DNA of 64,000 bases. It comes from Pseudoalteromonas sp. R3. Its GTDB lineage: Bacteria; Pseudomonadota; Gammaproteobacteria; Enterobacterales; Alteromonadaceae. The stretch's first letter is position 1. Every line of letters starts with the position of its first letter. The position numbers and the translations under genes are program-made. This document shows, piece after piece, positions 60,105 through 64,000 of the stretch. The stretch covers positions 3,286,001-3,350,000 of the forward strand of contig NZ_CP034835.1 of NCBI RefSeq assembly GCF_004014715.1, given 5' to 3'. Below the pieces are notes generated by a model, which did no database searches, was not told the origin of the DNA, and worked only from the letters and a program-made list of their open reading frames with translations.

Positions 60105-61682
60105 TTAGTACCATTCAAAGAGTTGTTTTTGCTCAGCACCAATCAAAACGTCTTTACAATGCTTTGAGCGATACGCCTTGTTATAAAAAATAACGTTACG
60201 GATCTCCTGAGCTATACAATCTGTCTCATAGCCTGCTTTATTATAATTACTAAATACCATCACGGCTTGATTGCGTTCCAGCAATCTTGAAAAACTCGTC
60301 ACCCAGGAATAAGGGTAATTACCTGAGTAGCTTACAAACTTCTCATATTTTTTCTTATTCATAATGTTAGATGAGCTAGGTTTGTCTGGGCAGTGAATTT
60401 TCTTTCTGTGATGTTTAGGAACGTAATTGACGAACCAGCCATAGCCAAAATACTCGCACTGGAATGCACGATCATTTTTTTTGCCCCGAGGTTTTTTGCC
60501 ACGCTGAACCTTATTGTGAGTTTTTTCTGCCTGACACTCCTTGTCATCCTGAGCTTCATTGCCCGCCTTTTGGTAAGGCGTAAACGCCCTTTTTTTCTGT
60601 TCATCATTAAGAATCGAATCGCCATACAAGCCCTTATCCCAAAGATGCATATCCTTGACAGTGGAATACATGTTGCCCGCAGAATACAGCACCATTGGGT
60701 TGCTATAAGGGCTTTCTAAGATATCTGCGCAATCAGGCAAACCCGTGATAGCTTGGCAATCAGACACGCCCGTTTCCGGTAAACGACCTGTAGTGTCAGA
60801 CAAGAGCAGATTATCTTTATCAACATAGCCAGTCGTCATGTTTTCATAGACACCAATCGCATTAAATGTGCCGCTGTCATGCATTTTTAACTCACTTAGT
60901 ATGTCCTGTTTCAAGATGTTGCCAAAGTAAAACTCGGAGGGAATGTCACCTTGCTTTCCCGCGTTGAGCTGCTCAATAATATTACCAATGAGATAATAAT
61001 TGCAGTTGCTATATTCAAACTTCGAGCCTGGTGTAAAGCTGGGGGCACCCCCTTGTTTTTGGCAGGTACAAAAACGATAGCTGAACGCCTCAGGTCCATT
61101 CAAATTTAGGCCAGGTTCATCTAGGAATGGCCGCCACCCCCAGTTCAAATAGACTTCAGGGTTATTGCTATAGTTATCTATGCCTGACGACATAGTCAAC
61201 AAATTGTGAAGCGTTATATCCTTGCATTCATTGTTGGGAAACCAAGATAAATAATCACCGATGGTCTTTGTTTCAATCTCTTCCTGTCGAAGCGCTTTTT
61301 GCAAAAGCGCCGCTGCAAACTCTTTGGTATTTGAGCCAATCCGGTATTTGGAGTCTGACGTATTTAAGCCAACTTGATACTCTGGATCTAAGGTGTCTGG
61401 ATCAAATTTATGCTGCTTCGCAATCCTCATAAAATGCGTATAGCTTGAAAGATTTCTTGGCCCACAATTCGCCTCGTACACAACATCATCACCCGAGGTA
61501 ACATAGACAGTGCCAAAAAACGACGTATCACAGTAATCTGCCAGTATTTGCTTAAACAAACCCACTTTTTTTGGCCCAATTGTGTGGTCCTGAGCAACGC
61601 TTTCTTTAAAACACGCACTCAGAAACACACATGAGCAACACAACAGTATGACTCTTAATCGAGGTTGATAACGCTGGTACAT
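60105..61682 (-). CDS. Serine hydrolase of the beta-lactamase / class C family, lipoprotein
   Basis: 525 residues. N-terminal signal with lipobox FLSACFKES (Cys about 24). Catalytic SxxK is RIGSNTKEFAAALLQKAL and the Tyr motif is FEYSNCNYYLIGNIIEQL (YSN). A Lys/Arg-rich insertion lies near 405-430 (KVQRGKKPRGKKNDR), unusual in the fold. It is longer than typical class C enzymes by about 120 residues and rich in Cys. Peptidase, esterase or penicillin-binding activity is possible; no resistance claim can be made. Confidence 0.85.
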   Translation of the reverse strand: MYQRYQPRLRVILLCCSCVFLSACFKESVAQDHTIGPKKVGLFKQILADYCDTSFFGTVYVTSGDDVVYEANCGPRNLSSYTHFMRIAKQHKFDPDTLDPEYQVGLNTSDSKYRIGSNTKEFAAALLQKALRQEEIETKTIGDYLSWFPNNECKDITLHNLLTMSSGIDNYSNNPEVYLNWGWRPFLDEPGLNLNGPEAFSYRFCTCQKQGGAPSFTPGSKFEYSNCNYYLIGNIIEQLNAGKQGDIPSEFYFGNILKQDILSELKMHDSGTFNAIGVYENMTTGYVDKDNLLLSDTTGRLPETGVSDCQAITGLPDCADILESPYSNPMVLYSAGNMYSTVKDMHLWDKGLYGDSILNDEQKKRAFTPYQKAGNEAQDDKECQAEKTHNKVQRGKKPRGKKNDRAFQCEYFGYGWFVNYVPKHHRKKIHCPDKPSSSNIMNKKKYEKFVSYSGNYPYSWVTSFSRLLERNQAVMVFSNYNKAGYETDCIAQEIRNVIFYNKAYRSKHCKDVLIGAEQKQLFEWY

Positions 61683-62087
61683 TTTATTTCCTTAAAGATG
61701 TTTAGATAATTTGCCAACCTCTCAACTACTAACAAAATGAATGATAATCACAGCTCACGACGCTGCCTGTAAGCGCCTTCACACTTATTTTATAAGGATA
61801 TTATTGGTTGCATAGAGGGGCAATTACAGCTGGATTACAGGCAGTCTGCTCAGGTTGAGATATTCAATGTTGCTGTATCAACTGCACGCACACCGTCACT
61901 AACAACATCACAAGAACTCATTGAGAGCGACCAAAATCTGAAAGAAAAAACTGACCCATCCAACGCTAAAAAAACTACATCACGGTAGCCAGTTTATTCA
62001 ATTCATTCTAATCCTCAGCGCTTAAAATTATGAGCAATACATTTATGCTGGTAACGGCCTAACCATGTAATCAAACAGGAGCTTTCC
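61683..62087. other. Intergenic region, no feature seen
   Basis: 405 bp between the divergent serine hydrolase and the DUF3703 gene. No convincing ORF or repeat was found; it must contain the promoters of both genes. Confidence 0.4.
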
Positions 62088-62423
62088 ATGAAATCAGAAC
62101 TTAAGCTGGCGTTTCAATACGAAATGGCTGCCGCTAAAAAGCTTTATCAACAAGCCAACTACAGCAAGAGCTTTTATCACCTCGAAAGAGCACACATACT
62201 GGGACAATCTTTTACGATCCCTCACACGCAGTCGCACTGGTGGATGCTCAAATTAGGCTACAAAAGAAGTAGCATCAGGGAAGTATTAGGGCAAATTGCC
62301 CGGATCTTAGCCTCCATTATCTTCTCCCGAGTTTGGGTGCCAAAAGGTAATACGGGCGGTACCAATGTAAGCCCCGTTAAGCCAATGCCCATACCAGAAG
62401 ACCTGGCAAAGTACTTGAAATAG
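62088..62423 (+). CDS. DUF3703 family protein
   Basis: 111 residues: ELKLAFQYEMAAAKKLYQQA, HLERAHILGQSF and HTQSHWWMLKLGYKRSSIRE are the DUF3703 motifs (AxxLERAHILGQ, HxxxHWxML). The basic region near 75-95 (IARILASIIFSRVWVPKGNT) follows, then a Pro-rich end. In other genomes the family lies near metal resistance genes, but here no such gene is adjacent. Function unknown. Confidence 0.85.
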   Translation: MKSELKLAFQYEMAAAKKLYQQANYSKSFYHLERAHILGQSFTIPHTQSHWWMLKLGYKRSSIREVLGQIARILASIIFSRVWVPKGNTGGTNVSPVKPMPIPEDLAKYLK

Positions 62424-62618
62424 AGAGATTGAGATGACCAACAGATACGATTCGTAATGAAAATTTGATAAGAAAACTCATTCAGTCTGTTGGAAATATG
62501 GCAAGATAGAGCAAGTATGTTGCCTCATATTTGCCGTTTGGGGCAAAACAAATTGTCAGGTGCTTTAAGCCGTGCGCCTAGAGATAAAAGCGGTTAAGAC
62601 AACCTCAGGACCATTTCA

Positions 62619-63362
62619 GTGATAACCCCCAATATATGGATACACACAGGCCTTGTGCTCATTTACGGCTCACAATTAGATGCCGACCATCATGAACATG
62701 TTGCGATTCAGGTGATTTGGCCATCCAGGGATTCTGTCTGTGAATTAAATGGAGAGTCTGTCCAAAGTTTAACAGTGATCGCTTCCAGACAAAGGCATTG
62801 CCTTAAGATGTCCAAAGGTTGGGTATTATTGGTCGAACCAACTAGCCAGCTGGGAGAGCAGCTGGAAGCAAAATTACAGGGTCAGCCCATTGTTTCTTTT
62901 GAGCTTAGTGCTGACGATAAAGCGCACGGCCCCGTTGACAAAAAAAGCGCATTTAAACGCCTTACCCCCCTGTTCGAATCGATGTCTATTGCGCAAGCAT
63001 TGTTGAATTTGAATCAAAGCTCTGTCACTGATGAGCGTATTCAGGGCTTACTCAAAGATCTGGATGCGTGTTTTATTGCTGATTGTATTAAACCAGCGCA
63101 CTGGCGTGCAGCCGACGTGGCCCAAACACTCAATCTGTCAAAAAGTCGATTTCTTCACCTGTTTAAAGAGCAGGTTGGCATAGCGTGGCGCCCTTTTTTG
63201 TTATGGCGAAGGTTGCTCTGTGCACTACAAACACTCATTATTGGAAGGTCAGCAACGGAAGCGGCATATCTTGCAGGATTCGCAGATAGCGCCCACCTTA
63301 GCCGTACTTTTCGCAGCACATTTGGTATGAATATCATGCAAGCAAAAAATTTACTTAAGTGA
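62619..63362 (+). CDS. AraC family transcriptional regulator
   Basis: 247 residues from a GTG with AGGA upstream. The C-terminal about 100 residues hold two HTHs: WRAADVAQTLNLSKSRFLHL and SATEAAYLAGFADSAHLSRT, ending in the FxxTFGMN motif of the family. The N-terminal part (WIHTGLVLIYGSQLDADHHE, CELNGESVQSLTVIASRQRH) is a small cupin-like sensor domain. Neighbour targets are not evident. Confidence 0.9.
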   Translation: MITPNIWIHTGLVLIYGSQLDADHHEHVAIQVIWPSRDSVCELNGESVQSLTVIASRQRHCLKMSKGWVLLVEPTSQLGEQLEAKLQGQPIVSFELSADDKAHGPVDKKSAFKRLTPLFESMSIAQALLNLNQSSVTDERIQGLLKDLDACFIADCIKPAHWRAADVAQTLNLSKSRFLHLFKEQVGIAWRPFLLWRRLLCALQTLIIGRSATEAAYLAGFADSAHLSRTFRSTFGMNIMQAKNLLK

Positions 63363-63664
63363 CCTCTGAAAATCTGTTGAATATTTCGGCTGTAACGCCT
63401 GTTTGAACATTTTCTCGCCCCAGCCAAACCTTACAAGTCCGTCATAACAGGGGCCAAAAGCGCTGAGGGCCCTTCATATCAAACCCAAGCAATGTTAAGT
63501 ACGCCCCTTCAGTTGCCGGTAAAAAATTGACACTCTTGTTGATGGCCTCCCTGGCAAATGAGAACCCCTAAAAATCAAAAGCTTAACTAAAGACATAACG
63601 ACTCATAAATTTGGTTCGAAAAATGCATCAGAGAATTAACTGCAAATTTAAGAACGTCATCACT
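63363..63664. other. Intergenic region, no feature seen
   Basis: 302 bp between the AraC gene and the 63665 gene; no ORF, hairpin or promoter worth listing was identified. Confidence 0.4.
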
Positions 63665-63979
63665 ATGAATAAAAGCACTAGTACAGTTTACGTATTGAGC
63701 GGGTACGCCAAATGCTCAACCACTCACCAGGGCAAATACAAACTTGGCAATAAGCACTCTATCGGTCTGCTAACAACGGATGAAAATTATCAAGATAACA
63801 TCAGCCAGCTTAAGCGCTTCATTAAAGATTTAGGCTGGGAATCTATCATGTTTTGCATGGTTGAAGAGGTCGATGATATTAACACTTTGTCTAACGATGT
63901 TTTAATATCTAGCTTTCTTCGCGCTCAGAAAAATGGTCAATCATTAGTAGTCAATGATCACCCTATTAGTGTGCATTAA
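63665..63979 (+). CDS. Hypothetical protein
   Basis: 104 residues from ATG 63665; the open frame runs back to 63611 without a better start. It reads TSTVYVLSGYAKCSTTHQGK, YKLGNKHSIGLLTTDENYQD and LKRFIKDLGWESIMFCMVEE. No signal peptide, TM or family recognised. Complete in the window. Confidence 0.55.
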   Translation: MNKSTSTVYVLSGYAKCSTTHQGKYKLGNKHSIGLLTTDENYQDNISQLKRFIKDLGWESIMFCMVEEVDDINTLSNDVLISSFLRAQKNGQSLVVNDHPISVH

Positions 63980-64000
63980 AGCGAGAAATATCAGGGTAGT

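Noticed and set aside
59883..60167. ORF of about 94 codons after the DUF6172 gene
   Set aside because: It contains the strong 59937-59969 hairpin, overlaps the 3' end of the serine hydrolase and has no ribosome site.
1..64000. CRISPR arrays, tRNA/rRNA genes, complete insertion sequences
   Set aside because: None was seen on either strand; the only tandem repeats are the 129-bp coding repeats and the 193-bp intergenic repeats.

Overview
The window looks like a chromosomal segment of a marine gammaproteobacterium of the order Alteromonadales, most likely Pseudoalteromonas. This rests on protein resemblance recalled by eye (EttA close to the enterobacterial form, a DUF6172 protein, spondin-domain proteins, a bacterial sodium channel, many two-component proteins) and not on a database search. 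No rRNA, tRNA, CRISPR array, integrase or complete insertion sequence was seen.

Layout. 8-5356: a hybrid sensor kinase coupled to a substrate-binding lipoprotein, with a divergent response regulator. 5464-35789: a 30 kb, all-minus-strand, contractile phage-tail locus without head genes (no capsid, portal, terminase or integrase), read as an R-type tailocin of P2 type. 36337-40871: ettA, a PilZ protein, a frameshifted EamA transporter and an Old Yellow Enzyme. 40918-45541: two small GG-leader peptides, two spondin-domain proteins and a two-component system. 45542-52726: small exported or membrane proteins, a DJ-1/PfpI protein, an ECF sigma factor with a membrane partner, a LysE exporter and a decayed cupin gene. 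52830-63979: an esterase, a voltage-gated sodium channel, a third GG-leader peptide, a SpoU methyltransferase, an FAD oxidase, a DUF6172 protein, a serine hydrolase, a DUF3703 protein and an AraC regulator.

The tail locus is the most unusual part. Transcription order is XRE regulator, Q-like regulator, lysozyme, one-TM protein, then four consecutive baseplate/fibre cassettes, then the tail core: terminator-like protein, V, PAAR, W, sheath FI, tube FII, E/E', tape measure, U, X, D. Each cassette has its own J-like baseplate protein, I-like baseplate protein, fibre-base protein, coiled-coil fibre and small accessory gene: cassette 4 at 30667-34305, cassette 3 at 27221-30587, cassette 2 at 19620-27154, cassette 1 at 15353-19025. 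A P2-type tail normally has one J-I-H set, placed between W and FI; here that place is empty. One cassette (3) has its J gene interrupted at a C6 tract. Several rho-independent terminator shapes lie inside the locus, most densely between cassettes 2 and 1 in a tandem repeat. This would fit a late regulator that lets polymerase read through them, a model that is inference.

Four genes carry apparent single-base deletions (J of cassette 3, I of cassette 1, EamA, and the gene at 54966). Three lie in G/C runs, so sequencing error has to be excluded before reading them as biology.
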